The notes beneath the pieces are model-generated. The model was given only the letters and a program-made list of their open reading frames with translations. It ran no database searches and was not told where the DNA came from. This document shows, piece after piece, positions 1-9,539 of a stretch of DNA of 23,918 nucleotides. The DNA lies in NCBI RefSeq assembly GCF_016702655.1, contig NZ_JADJDO010000012.1, positions 1 through 23,918 of the forward strand, read 5' to 3'. This stretch comes from Ideonella sp. (lineage in GTDB: Bacteria > Pseudomonadota > Gammaproteobacteria > Burkholderiales > Burkholderiaceae_C). The translations under genes and the position numbers were made by a program. Position 1 is the stretch's first letter. Each line of letters opens with the position of its first letter.

Positions 1-398
1 GGACGCTGGTGCGCGACATCCATCTCGCCACCAGGCTGTGGCCCGACTGCCCGGCGCCCAGAAAGTGGGTTTCTACCCCAGGCGGAGCGCTGCCGGTCGT
101 GATCGAGCCAGCCAGCCGCACTTGCGGCGCGTCGGCCTGACGGCATCGAGCGGTTGCCGCCCGGCGCGCTCAGCAGTCTCGACCGATGGCGTGCCCGACC
201 AGCACACCGCGGTCGAGGCCGCGCTCGCCCGCGCCGGTGTCGGCAGGCTCGCGTTCCGCCGGTTGGCGCTGTCGCATGGGCTATCCGGTGCCGCTGATCA
301 GGATGCAGCTCGCGCTTCGATTCGCCGCTGTGCACTGACTACTGACCGCCGAGCCGGCGCCAGTAGCTGCTAGCTTAGCACCACCTGACCTGCTTTCG
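1..398. other. Unassigned left edge, probably a broken gene end
   Basis: No gene could be assigned. The longest open stretch on the plus strand (38-373) has an arginine/alanine/serine-rich translation typical of out-of-frame high-GC DNA. Near 280-338 another plus frame reads RMGYPVPLIRMQLALRFAAVH and stops at 336-338, which looks more protein-like and could be the true C-terminus of a gene entering from the left. Because the next three genes are full of frameshifts, this segment is probably a similarly damaged 3' end. What the protein was cannot be told from this sequence. Confidence 0.3.
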
Positions 399-1679
399 GT
401 GAGTCCGTTGAAGCTGCCACTGCAGCCGAGCCTAACGCGGGCGCACCGCCACCCGCCCGCTGCGACGTCCTGGTCGTCGGCGCCGGGTCCGGCCGGCAGC
501 GCGTGCGCGCGCATGCTGGGGCAGGCCGGCATCGACGTCGTCGTCGACCAGCATGCCTTTCCGCGCGACAAAGGTTTGCGGCGACGGCCTGATCCCCGAC
601 GCGCACGCGCGCGCTCCGCGCCGCCTGGAAGCCTGCTCGGGCCGTGATGGCGCAGGCACGGCCGGCCACGCTATCGGCTGGTCGGGCCCGAGCGGCGGGC
701 GCATCGACGCCTGCCGGGGACCGTGGCCGTGCTACCGCGCGGCGGCTCGACGACATCCTGTACAAGGCGGCGGTCGCGGCCGGCGCGCACTTGCCCATCG
801 CGCCGGCGCTTCGGCGGCGCCGCTGGAGGACGGCGCCAGGGGCGCGTCGTCCGGTGCGGCTCAAGAGTCATTGCCGCGTTGCACGAGATCCGCGCGCCCC
901 TGGCTCGTGCTCGCCACTGGGTGCGCCCGTGCCGCAGGCATTGATGGCGGCGCCGGCATGTGCGAGCGCCGCACACCGGGCGTCGCGCTGCGCGGCTACG
1001 TGAAGGACGATGCGATGGTCGGCCGCATCCAGCGCGCTCGACGTGGTCTGGCATCGCAAGCTGCGGCCCGGCTGTAACCTGGATCTTTCCCTGTCGCGAC
1101 GGCGTGTTCAACATCAGCGTCGGCATCGCTCCGCAGCCACCGCACGCTCAAGGACGAGGCGCCTGGGGATGAAGGAAGTCAACCTGCGCGGTCTCCGGCG
1201 CACCTTCACGAGGTCTACGCGCCGGCGCGCAGGTTGATAGCCGGCGGCTTGCTGCGGAGTGAGGCTCAAGGGCGCGCCGCTGCGCTGCGCTCTCGAAGGG
1301 CGCGCTTTTTCGAGGCCGGGGCTGATCGTCGCCGGCGAGGCAGCCGGCGCGACCTACTCTCTCGCCGGCGAGGGCATCGGCAAGGCGCTCGAGACCGGCA
1401 TCCACGCGGCACGCGGGTGATCGCCGCGGACCGCAATAGCGACGCCGACGCCGCGACGCGCGCCATCCACTGAAGCGCGTCTCGCTGCGCTCAAGCCGCG
1501 CTTCGAGCTCTACGAGAGGCCAATCGGGTCAGCGTCTACCCCTGGCTGGACGATCTCGTGATCTGGCGCGCGAAGAGCTGCCCGCGCCTGCTGGCACGCA
1601 CAGGCGGCGTGCTCGGGGGACGAACAACCCCGGCAACCTGATCAGCCTCAAGGGTCTGCGGCGGCTGTTCATGGAATGA
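399..1679 (+). pseudogene. Geranylgeranyl-reductase-family FAD oxidoreductase, multiply frameshifted
   Basis: Joining pieces from the three plus frames gives a flavoprotein of the geranylgeranyl reductase (GGR/BchP-like) family, which reduces isoprenoid double bonds or related substrates using FAD. Visible landmarks in order are the dinucleotide-binding loop VVGAGPAGSACARMLGQAG (about 470-535, frame-corrected), the family segment DKVCGDGLIPDA (about 565-605), the substrate-side region with WIFPCRDGVFN (about 1080-1115), the second FAD site GLIVAGEAAGATYS.TGEGIGKALETG (about 1320-1400), and a C-terminal end NNPGNLISLKGLRRLFME before TGA 1677-1679. The proposed GTG start at 399 is uncertain. 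The frame changes many times, so no intact product can be read. The coherent domain order and end suggest a normal gene of about 420 residues damaged by indels, either sequencing errors or real decay. Confidence 0.75.
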
Positions 1680-1777
1680 AATGACGGCCCCAAGACACCT
1701 GCGGTGTCGCCCCAAAGGATCTCGGCCCTCTTGGGAGCGGCCCGGCAGGGCTCGAGGAACCGCAAACGGAGCGCGCG

Positions 1778-2596
1778 ATGTATCAACTACTCGGCATGAA
1801 CTGCAACACGCCCACCGACATCATGTTCAAGCTTCACCGGCTTCGCGACGCGGGCCGAGGAGCACAAGGACACCTTCGGCGTCGCGCCTTCTTCGAGGGC
1901 CGCGGCGTGCGCTGCTTCGTCGATGCGGCGAGCGCGCGTGCGTCGAAAGTGGCGACGCACGATCGCCTCGTACCCGATCCGCAGCGAACGTGATCGCGCA
2001 TCCACAGGCGACGCAAAGGCGGCGGGGGAAGCAGGGCCGGGTCGCGCTCGAGGGCCGCCACCCCTTCGTGCGCGGGCTGTGGGGCCGCTACTGGGTGTTC
2101 GCGCACAACGGCGACCTGAAGGGCTTCTCCCTGAGCTCACGCGGCGTTCAGGCCGGTCAGCGACACCCGACAGCAGAGCGCGCGCCTTCCGCACGGCTGA
2201 TGCAGGGGAGTTGAACCGGGGCCCACGCCAGCGTGCCGAGCGTAGCCGAGAGCTCACGATGACGCTGGCCGAGCTCGTGCCCCGGGTCGCGGACGGCGCT
2301 CAGCTTCATGCTCAGCAACGGGGTGTCGCGCTGTGGGCGCATTACTCGACGCGGCTCACGGCGTGGTGCGTCGCCATCCGTTCACGACCGCGCACCTGCA
2401 GGACGGGGACCTGAGCGTCGACTTTGCGCAGCACACCGCCCAGCGACCGGGTCGCGATCGTCGTCACCGAGCCGCTCGATCGACGAACCCTGGCATGCGT
2501 TCGCGCCCGGCGAGCGCTCAAGGTGTTCGAGGGCGGCGAGCCGGTCGGCCAGGCTGCGGCCCCCGGTGCCAGCACCGATGGATCGCGCCGATGTAG
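1778..2596 (+). pseudogene. YafJ-type class II glutamine amidotransferase, frameshifted
   Basis: The gene starts at ATG 1778 with MYQLLGMNCNTPTDIMF, and its frames join into a class II (Ntn) glutamine amidotransferase of the YafJ family. Recognisable segments are GFATRAEEHKD.FGVAFFEG, a KVA..IASYPIRSE block, VIAH...ATQGRVALE, HPFVR.LWGRYWVFAHNGDLKGF (about 2064-2125) and a C-terminal RVAIVVTEPLD..PWHAFAPGE..VFEGGEPV. Several one-base shifts break it, and the stop is ambiguous: TAG at 2594-2596 is the best candidate, with another about eight bases later. The family's nucleophile is Cys2 (MCQLLG or MCELLG), but here codon 2 is TAT (Tyr). If real, that would abolish glutaminase activity; if not, it is one more base error. 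The in vivo substrate of YafJ proteins is not established. Confidence 0.75.
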
Positions 2597-2633
2597 CACA
2601 CTAGCGGGCCAAAGTCCCAGGCGACTGCCCGCC

Positions 2634-4343
2634 ATGCCGACCCCCCGCTCAGCCCCGCTTCGACATCTTCTATCGCCCGACGCGCTGACACAGCTGCTGT
2701 TCGACTATGCCGCCGCGCACCCGCAGCTGGTCAGCGTCGAGTCGATCGGCAAAGAGCTACGAGGGGCGCGACATCTGGGTCGCGACGCTGACCAACCTCG
2801 CCACCGGCGCGCCGCAAGACAAAGCCGGCCTTCTGGGCCGATGGCAACATCCATGCCGCCGAGGTCACGGCGAGCACGGCGGTGCTATGCTACCTGCACC
2901 AGCTCGTCGATGCCTACGGCAGCGACGGCGAGCCGGGCGCCGCATCACGCAGCTGCTCGACACGCGCGCTCCTGTGCCCGCGCCTGGCCCGGACGGCGCC
3001 GAACTCGCCGCTCGCCGACCGGCCGCGCCACATCCGCCTCATCGACGCGGCCCTACCCGTTCGACGAGCCGGCCTTCGAAGGCCTGACGGTCGAAGACAT
3101 CGACGGCGACGGACGCGTGCTGTCGGTCCGCATCCCGGACCCGCACGGCACCTACAAGCGCCACCGCAGGAGCCGCGGCTGATGGTGCCGCGCGAGCCGG
3201 GCGAGTTCGGTGGCGAGTACTTCCGCGTCATCCCCGAAGGCACGATCAAGGCCTTCGACGGTCTATCGATCACCGTCACCGCGATCCGGAAGGGCTCGAC
3301 CTGAACCGCAACTTCCCGACCCAGTGGCGCCAGGAGTTCCGAGCAGGTCGGCGCGGGCTATCCGGCCAGCGAACCCGAGGTGCGTGCGATGGTCGACTTC
3401 TTCGTGAGTCACCCGCAACATCGGCGCCGCGATCAGCTACCACACCCACAGCGGCGTGATCCTTCGTCCCTTCGGCACGCACAGCGACGACGAGATGATC
3501 CCCGAGGACCTGTGGGCCTACCAGCGCTTCGGCGAGATTGCCGAAAAGGCCACCGGCTACCCGGCGATCAGCATCTTCCACGAGTTCAAGTACCACCCCA
3601 AAGAAGTCATCACCGGCACCCAGGATTGGGTCTACGAGCACCTCGGCGCGCTGTTCTGGGTGGTCGAGATCTGGGGCCCCGAACAAGAGGCCGGGATCAC
3701 CGACTACAAGTGGGTCGACTGGTACCGCGACCACCCGGTCGAGGACGAGATCAAGCTCCTCAGAGTGGAGCGACGAGCAATGCGGCGGCAAGGCGCATGT
3801 GGACTGGAAGCCCTTTCACCACCCGCAGCTCGGCGCGGTCGAGATCGGCGGATGGGACCGGCTCAACTACTGGCGCAACCCGCCGCCGCACCTGCGCGAA
3901 CGCGAGGCGGCGCGCTTCCCGACCTGGATGACGCAGGTCGCGCTGTCGCTGCCCAGGCTGGAATTGCTGCGCACCGAGGTGCGTGCGCTCGGCCCCGACA
4001 CCTGGCGCGTGCGCCTCGCGGTGGCCAACAGCGGCTGGTTGCCGGCCTACATCAGCAAAGCGCGCGCTGCAGCGCAAGGTGGTGCGCGGCGTGATGTTCG
4101 AGATCCACCTGCCGGAGGACAACCCAGCGATCAGCCTCGTCGGCGGCAAGCAGCGCATCGAAGGGCCGCAGCTCGAGGGCCACGCGCCCAACACTCCGCT
4201 GCACGCCTTCGTGCAGGGCCGCGACGTGACGGCCGATCGTGCCGTCGCCGAATGGGTGGTGCGCGCCGCAGGGCACGCGCCTGGCCCTGACCGCGCGCGC
4301 CGACCGCGCCGGCGCGGTGCGCACCGAGGTCAGCCTGGATTGA
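2634..4343 (+). pseudogene. M14-family zinc carboxypeptidase, frameshifted
   Basis: Frame-corrected reading gives a metallocarboxypeptidase of the M14 family, about 560 residues, which removes C-terminal residues from peptides or acts on cell-wall peptides. The N-terminal half contains YEGRDIWVATLTN and the zinc site GNIHAAEVT (His and Glu ligands, about 2845-2875). The specificity segment LDLNRNFPTQW (Asn-Arg pair, about 3295-3325) follows, then the third zinc ligand ISYHTHSG (about 3430-3460) and the catalytic-Glu region FWVVEIWGP (about 3655-3685). A C-terminal domain of about 200 residues runs to TGA 4341-4343. At least six single-base shifts interrupt it, many in two- or three-base homopolymers (for example an extra A near 2752 and near 2821, a missing A near 3281). 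All catalytic residues survive once frames are joined, which favours sequencing error over decay. Confidence 0.85.
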
Positions 4344-4352
4344 TCGTTCCGC

Positions 4353-5785
4353 TCACCAGCGGTGCACGGCTCGCCCTCGGCCTCGCCGCGCTGCGTAGTC
4401 CAGCGTCAGCGCCGCGAGATCGCCGCCGAGCGCAGCGAGCCGCGCGAGCTGCCAGCGCGCCCCGGTCGCACGCGCGGCGACGCGCGCTTCGATGAGAGCC
4501 ATCCAGCCATCGGCGAGCGATGGTTCGACGCCGAGCGTCGCCAGGCCGGCGCGGGCCCGCGGCACGAGCGTGGCCAGCAGGTCGGTCGCCGCGCAGGACT
4601 CTCCGTCGAGCCAGCGCAGCCGGGCGTCGAGGCCGAGGCGCGCGAGCCTCGTAGAAGCTGCGTCGGGCCGCGTCGAACGGCAGGCGCGACTCCGGCGCGG
4701 CGGACTCGGTGGCGAGCGCGGTGACGAGGCCGATCGCGAACGCGAGGTTGGCCATCATGTCGACGATCGTCGGCCCGGCGGCCATCGGCCGATGCTCGAC
4801 GCGCAGGTGCGGTCGGCGGTCGGCGTCGAAGCCCACCAGCGGCCGGTTCCAGCGCCAGATCGTGCCGTTGTGCAGGCGCAGGTGCGCCAGGCGCGCGGCG
4901 GGCTCGTCGATCTCGATCGGCAGCAGCGGTTCGAAGCGCTCGATGTTCTCGCGGAAGCACTCCACCAGCGAGTAGCCGGCGTAGCCTGCCGAAGCCGATC
5001 GCGCCCAGAGCGGCGCGTGCGCGCCGTCCTCGCGCGTGCCGATGTTGAGCGCCTGCTCGAACAGCGCGATGCGCGTTTCCTGCCACAGCCGGCGACCGAA
5101 CAGCAGCGGCGAGTTGCCGGTCAGCGCGACCACCGGCGCCGAGGCGAGCAGCGATGCGTTGTAGGTGCGCACGATCTCGTCGGCGGGCACCTGCAGGTGG
5201 ACCTGGAACGACGTCGCCGCCGCCTCGAGCATCACGTCACGATGCTCGACGTGCAGCGCACCGCCATCGGGGGCGGCGATGTCGAGCCGGATCGGACGCC
5301 CGTGACGCTGGCGCAGCACCTGCTGGTTGAGCGCGCGGTAGCGGGCGCGGTCGGACAGGTTGGCCATCGTCAGGTCGGCGTCGGTCACCGTCGGCAGGAT
5401 GCCGATCGCGACCACCTTGAGGCCCATGGCTGACGCCACTTCGGCGCAGCGGCGCCAGGTCCGTTCGAGGTCGGCCGCCAGGCGGCCGAGTCCGTCGCCG
5501 GCGACCGGCTGCGGCGGCACGTTGATCTCGATGTTGAAGCGCCCGAGCTCCGTCACCACGTCGGGCGAGCCCAGGCGCTCGATGAGAGCGTCGTTGCACG
5601 GCGCCGGGCGGCCGTGGCGGTCGATCAGCCAGGCTTCGAGCTCCAGGCCGGCGACCGGCGCGTGCGACGACAGGCGGCGCTGCTCGACGAGTTCGTGCAG
5701 CACCTCGGTCTCGGCGCGCAGGCGCGCCTCGAAGCGCGAGAAGTCGTGCCGGTCGAATCGCGTGCGCTTGATGTCCTGCCCCCAT
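4353..5785 (-). pseudogene. GCS2-family glutamate-cysteine ligase-like enzyme, two frame disruptions
   Basis: The protein belongs to the GCS2 family of carboxylate-amine ligases, ATP-dependent enzymes that join glutamate to cysteine or another amine. Most is readable in one frame. Landmarks are GLELEAWLIDRHGRPAP (Glu pair for metal and glutamate), VTELGRFNIEINVPPQPV, VVAIGILPTVTDADLTM, ALHVEHRDVMLEAAATSFQVHLQV, SPLLFGRRLWQETRI and YSLVECFRENIERFEPLLP. The natural start MGQDIKRTRF needs ATG 5783-5785 followed by one fewer G: five Gs in a row (5777-5782 region) put the ATG out of frame. A second shift near 4650, after RSFYEA, moves the last 100 or so residues into another frame that ends at TGA 4353-4355. 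Without the shifts it would be about 477 residues. It lies 45 bases behind the Rieske oxygenase and converges on the carboxypeptidase. Confidence 0.8.
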
Positions 5786-5830
5786 GGTAGGCATTGAAAC
5801 GCCGCGCCAGCCCCGGCGCGTTGCCGTCGA

Positions 5831-6946
5831 TCAAGCGGTGGCCGGTGCGCCCATGAACTCGCCGACGAGGCGGTGGAAGTGATGCACCGCGCGCTCGTGC
5901 CGCGGCGCGCGACCGCGCGAATACAGGCGCGAGCGGATGCCGCGCTGCACCGTCTGCACGACCGCTTCGTCCTCCATCTCGACCTCGTCGAGCGCACCCG
6001 CCGCGCCCTGGCCGAGGCGCGACGCATCGCCGACGTAGGCACGAACAGCACCCGCGTACGCGATATGCCGAGACGGCCGACGACGTTGAGCGACAGGCCC
6101 CACGGGTAGACGTTGAACATCAGGTTCAGGAAGGCCCAAGTAGTAGTAGGCCGCGATGCGCTGGCCGTGCTCGGGCGAGGTTGGCGGCAGCTCGAACGCC
6201 GCTTCGACGTCGCGCGCCGTCGCGACCTGCAACGCGGCGCGGCGAAATGTCTCGACGCGGTAGCTCGCCTGCTCGATCGTCTGCGCGAGGCCGGGATGCA
6301 CGAAGGGGATGTGCAGCCCCTCGAGATAGTTCTCGACGTACAGCGCCCAGTGCGCGTCGAACTCGAGGTCGCGGTCTCGCGAAGGATCGTGGACGAGTTC
6401 GTCGAGCTTCAGCCATGCCAGCCGCGTCGGCAGGTCGCCGAGGAAGTCCGCGAACGGCGCCGCCGGCGCGAGCGATGCAAACGCGAGCGGCCCGAACTCG
6501 GCGAGCGCCACCTGCGGCAGGTCGTCGCGCGGCGACGGGAAGTCGCGCGCGCCCTCGAAGCCGGGCATGAAGCTCATGCGCCCGTCGAGATCGAAGCGGC
6601 GCGAGTGGTAGCCGCAGCGGATCTGCGCCGCGCGGCACGGCGCGTGGACGAGCAGGTTGCCGCGGTGCGTGCAGACGTTGGACAGGCAGCGCAGCCGGCC
6701 GACTTCGTCGCGGGCGAGCAGCAGCGGCTCGTCGAGCAGGCCGGGCAGCATCTGGCGCGGCGAGAGCGACCCCGGCGCGGCGACATCGCCGAGGTCGCCG
6801 ATCCACTGCCAACTCCGCGCAAAGACGCGCTCGGCGGTTGCCGCGTAGAGCGCCGGATCGAGGTAGAAGGACTTGTCCAGCGTCGACGCCGAGTGCACGT
6901 CGGCGTCGACGGCCAGCGCGGTGGCGGGATCGGCGGGCGTCGTCAC
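5831..6946 (-). CDS. Rieske [2Fe-2S] ring-hydroxylating-type oxygenase, alpha subunit
   Basis: This is a Rieske non-haem iron oxygenase, about 371 residues, similar in outline to choline/carnitine-type and aromatic ring-hydroxylating alpha subunits. The Rieske cluster ligands are C92-T-H94 and C111-x2-H114. The mononuclear iron region is ENYLEGLHIPFVHPGL (residues 205-220), with His212 and His217. The reading frame is open from ATG 6946 to the stop at 5831, but between about 6145 and 6047 the translation makes no sense. The adjacent frame there reads LNLMFNVYPWGLSLNVV, the expected family sequence, so an extra G near 6143 and a lost base near 6045 compensate for each other. The true protein is therefore intact except for about 32 mistranslated residues. 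The substrate cannot be told. MarC lies 31 bases upstream and the GCS2 gene 45 bases downstream. Confidence 0.85.
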   Translation of the reverse strand: MTTPADPATALAVDADVHSASTLDKSFYLDPALYAATAERVFARSWQWIGDLGDVAAPGSLSPRQMLPGLLDEPLLLARDEVGRLRCLSNVCTHRGNLLVHAPCRAAQIRCGYHSRRFDLDGRMSFMPGFEGARDFPSPRDDLPQVALAEFGPLAFASLAPAAPFADFLGDLPTRLAWLKLDELVHDPSRDRDLEFDAHWALYVENYLEGLHIPFVHPGLAQTIEQASYRVETFRRAALQVATARDVEAAFELPPTSPEHGQRIAAYYYLGLPEPDVQRLPVGPVAQRRRPSRHIAYAGAVRAYVGDASRLGQGAAGALDEVEMEDEAVVQTVQRGIRSRLYSRGRAPRHERAVHHFHRLVGEFMGAPATA

Positions 6947-6977
6947 GCCGCGATGATGGCACGCGGCGGCGCGCCCT

Positions 6978-7622
6978 TCAGCGCGGCAGTGCGCTCGCCA
7001 GCACCGGGAACAACTTGACCAGGCCGTCGGACATCACCTCGACGGCGATCGCGGCGAGGATCAGCCCCATCAGCCGCGTCATCACGTTGATGCCCGTCTT
7101 GCCGAGTGCGCGCGCGATCGTGCCCGACATGCTGAACGCGGCCCAAACGGCGAGACCGATCACGACGCCGTAGCCGGCGAGGATCGCGTGCTCCCACCAG
7201 TGGCGCGTCTTGTCGGCGTAGATGACGACGGTGGAGATCGTCGCCGGGCCGGTGAGCAGCGGGATCGTGAGCGGCACGACGGCAATGCTGGCGCCGGCGT
7301 CGAGGCGGTCGTCGCCCTCGCTGACGGCCTCCTCGCTGCGCGCCTCGGCCGGCTTGGCGTTGATCATCTGAAGCGACGAGATGAGCAGCAACAAGCCGCC
7401 GCCGACCTGGAAGGAGGCGAGCGAGATGCCGAAGAAGTCGATGATGCGCAGTCCCGCCACCGCGCTGACGGCAATGACGCAGAAGGCGGTGAAGGCGGCG
7501 ACGCGGATCGTGCGCTGCCGCTGTGCCCGGTTGAAACCCTGCGTGAAGTGGATGTAGAACGGCACCGCGCCGATCGGGTTCACGATCGCCAGCAGCGCGA
7601 CGAGCGGCTTGTAGATGTCCAC
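6978..7622 (-). CDS. MarC-family integral membrane protein
   Basis: The 214-residue product is a member of the MarC (UPF0056) family of six-helix inner-membrane proteins whose function is not settled; the old link to multiple antibiotic resistance is not supported. The start is GTG 7622, giving VDIYKPLVALLAIVNPIGAVPF, the typical N-terminus with its NPIG motif in the first helix. The second half holds PLTIPLLTGPATISTVVIYA, the family's second conserved NP/GP-type segment. The end is GLVKLFPVLASALPR. Length fits the family (about 200-220). The frame is intact, unlike its neighbours. It lies 23 bases after the cobalamin-binding gene and 31 before the Rieske gene, so the three may share a transcript, though no functional link is obvious. 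Confidence 0.88.
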   Translation of the reverse strand: MDIYKPLVALLAIVNPIGAVPFYIHFTQGFNRAQRQRTIRVAAFTAFCVIAVSAVAGLRIIDFFGISLASFQVGGGLLLLISSLQMINAKPAEARSEEAVSEGDDRLDAGASIAVVPLTIPLLTGPATISTVVIYADKTRHWWEHAILAGYGVVIGLAVWAAFSMSGTIARALGKTGINVMTRLMGLILAAIAVEVMSDGLVKLFPVLASALPR

Positions 7623-7645
7623 GCGCGATTGTCGCGCGCGAGCGC

Positions 7646-8414
7646 TCAGGACCGCGCGAGCTCGCCCAGGTAGCGCAGGCCGGCCAGCGCGCGCACGCCG
7701 TACCACGAGAGCAACTCGCCATCGACGCGCTGCACGCGCGCCTGCGGACACAGCGCCTGCGCGGCGGCAGCGTGTCCGGCGTCGAAGGCGAACGGCTCGG
7801 ACGACAGCAGCGCGCGCCCGGTGCCGGCGAGCCAGGCCTCGTCGCCCCGCACGGCGGGGTAGCGCGCAGCGCCGCTCGCGCCGCCCTCGGCGGCCGGCTC
7901 GGTGAGCCAGCAGATGCGCGCCAGCATGCGCGAGATATAGGTGTCGCGCGCGACCGTCATCCAGGGGTCGTGCCAGATCAGGTACAGCACGCGCTCGCTC
8001 GGGGCCGCGATCGGCGCGCCCAGCGCGCGCGCAAACTCGGCGCGCAGCGTCGCCGCACGCTACGCCACGCCGGGCTGGCCGGCGAAGACCTCGTTGAACT
8101 GGTCGACGAGGGCCAGGTTGTCCTCCGGTGCGCAGGGGTGCGTCACGACGATGTGCGGCACGAACTCGCGCAAGGCTTCCGACCGTCTCGGCGCGGTTCT
8201 CGTCGACATTGACGAGCACGTGCGTCGGCGCCAGGCGGCGCAGCCGGGCGAGCTTCACGTCCTTGGTGCCGCCGACCTTGGGCACGCCGGCGAGTTCGGC
8301 CGCGGGGTGGATGCAGTAACCCGTGCGCGCGACGAGCTGCTCGCGCAGGCCGAGCGCGACTATGAGCTCGGTCAGGCTCGGCACCAGGCTCGCGATCCGC
8401 GGCGGCGCGTTCAC
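7646..8414 (-). pseudogene. BtuF-like cobalamin-binding (helical backbone) protein, disrupted
   Basis: The frame-joined protein is a helical-backbone substrate-binding protein of the cobalamin (BtuF-like) type, about 255 residues. It starts with PPRIASLVPSLTELIVALGL and continues YCIHPAAELAGVPKVGGTKD, VNVDENRAETV, THPCAPEDNLALVDQFNEVFAGQPG, LYLIWHDPWMTVARDTYISRML and ends LLSWYGVRALAGLRYLGELARS. The GTG start at 8414 overlaps the upstream stop as GTGA. There are two lesions: an extra base near 8179 (CC on the plus strand) and an in-frame TAG at 8060-8062. There is no clear signal peptide, unlike periplasmic BtuF. Members of this cytosolic-looking subgroup are common in proteobacteria; their ligand here is inferred only from family resemblance. 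Confidence 0.75.
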
Positions 8415-9394
8415 GCCGTTGCGATTCGCATGGGCGCGGCCGCGCCGTGCACTGCCAGGTAGACCGCGCACGCGCCACGCAGGTAGACGAGCCCGGGCAG
8501 CACCAGCGCGAGCGCGAACACCACGCCGCCGCCGACGAGCGCCGCTGCGCCATGCGTCGTGGCAGCGACCGGTACGCCGACGGCGCCGAGGCTGCGCAGC
8601 CCGTAACCGAACAGGCCCCCCATCAACTGCTGCGCCGGCACCTCGACGCCGACGACCGCCACCCCCAACTCGGCCACGATGCGCCCGCCGGCCATCACGA
8701 CGAAGCTCGCGACGGCGCCCACGGCCGCCGCAAGCAGGCTCACGGCGCCCATCAGCAACGCGACCGTGAGCAGCCGGGTGCGGATCAGGCCGAGCAGTTC
8801 GCGCACCACGGCCAGCGCGCTGGCGCCCGACCAGACAGCCGGCGCGGCAAGCGGCACGACCACGGCCAGCAGCGCCAGCAGCAGGGCGCCGAATACCAGC
8901 ACCGCCACCGGCACGGCCAGGCCGAACAGCAGCGGCCCGAGCACCGGCCCGCTGACGGCGCTGCGGCACAACCAGAGCAGGCCGACCATCGTGCCGGCGA
9001 TGATCGAGCCCAGCGCCAGCAGCATCAGCAGCGCGACGATCAGCCGGTGCGCGCTGGCGAGTGCGTCGCGCAGCGCGTCGCCGATGTCGCGCACGCTGGC
9101 GCCGCGTGCCTGGTCCATCACCAGCAGCCCGGCGGCGTTGCCGCCGTAGAAGGCGACCGTGAGCGCCGCACCGGCCTGGATCGGCCCCCACCAAGCAGCG
9201 CCTCGGGCGAGCGAGGCCTCGGCCATCGCGAGCAACAGCCCCGCCGACGCGAAGGCGCCCAGCAGCGTGGCCAGCGCGCGCAGATTGCGCAGCGCGTCGA
9301 TCCCGCCCAGGATGCGGCCGAGGGCGTCCAGCGGTTCGAGCACCCGCGGCGCGGGAGCTTCGGGGCTGCGGTAAGAGGCGTCGGGGTCGGTCAC
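8411..9394 (-). CDS. Multi-pass integral membrane protein of unknown function
   Basis: The 327-residue product is strongly hydrophobic with about six membrane segments. I do not recognise a specific family. The reading frame extends upstream to 9637, but that part is arginine-rich and non-membrane-like, so the start is placed at GTG 9394 (VTDPDASYRSPEAP), just before the first sensible sequence. Visible hydrophobic blocks include LATLLGAFASAGLLLAMAEA, LIVALLMLLALGSIIAGTMV, LLFGLAVPVAVLVFGALLLA, TVALLMGAVSLLAAAVGAVA and VGGGVVFALALVLPGLVYL. The pattern of repeated helices linked by polar stretches resembles unassigned permease-like proteins. The stop overlaps the start of the cobalamin-binding gene by four bases, so the two are probably translationally coupled. 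Confidence 0.7.
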   Translation of the reverse strand: MTDPDASYRSPEAPAPRVLEPLDALGRILGGIDALRNLRALATLLGAFASAGLLLAMAEASLARGAAWWGPIQAGAALTVAFYGGNAAGLLVMDQARGASVRDIGDALRDALASAHRLIVALLMLLALGSIIAGTMVGLLWLCRSAVSGPVLGPLLFGLAVPVAVLVFGALLLALLAVVVPLAAPAVWSGASALAVVRELLGLIRTRLLTVALLMGAVSLLAAAVGAVASFVVMAGGRIVAELGVAVVGVEVPAQQLMGGLFGYGLRSLGAVGVPVAATTHGAAALVGGGVVFALALVLPGLVYLRGACAVYLAVHGAAAPMRIATA

Positions 9395-9454
9395 GGGGCG
9401 CTGCCGAGTTCGGATCGTCCCGATTCTGGACGATGTTGCTGGCGGCCCGTGAAC

Positions 9455-9489
9455 GCCTGGGCGCGTGCCCGTTCCTCTTTCGCCCAGGC
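9455..9489. repeat. Perfect 9-bp inverted repeat between divergent genes
   Basis: GCCTGGGCG at 9455-9463 is repeated as its exact reverse complement CGCCCAGGC at 9481-9489, with a 17-base spacer. It lies in the 283-base gap between the divergent membrane-protein gene (start 9394) and the RRM gene (start 9678). No T-run follows on either strand, so an intrinsic terminator is unlikely. The arrangement could be an operator or an RNA hairpin in the leader of the minus-strand gene. Confidence 0.55.
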
Positions 9490-9539
9490 ACCCGGGCTGG
9501 TTCGAAAACAACACATTGCCGCGCGGCGCGGCGCCGGCC

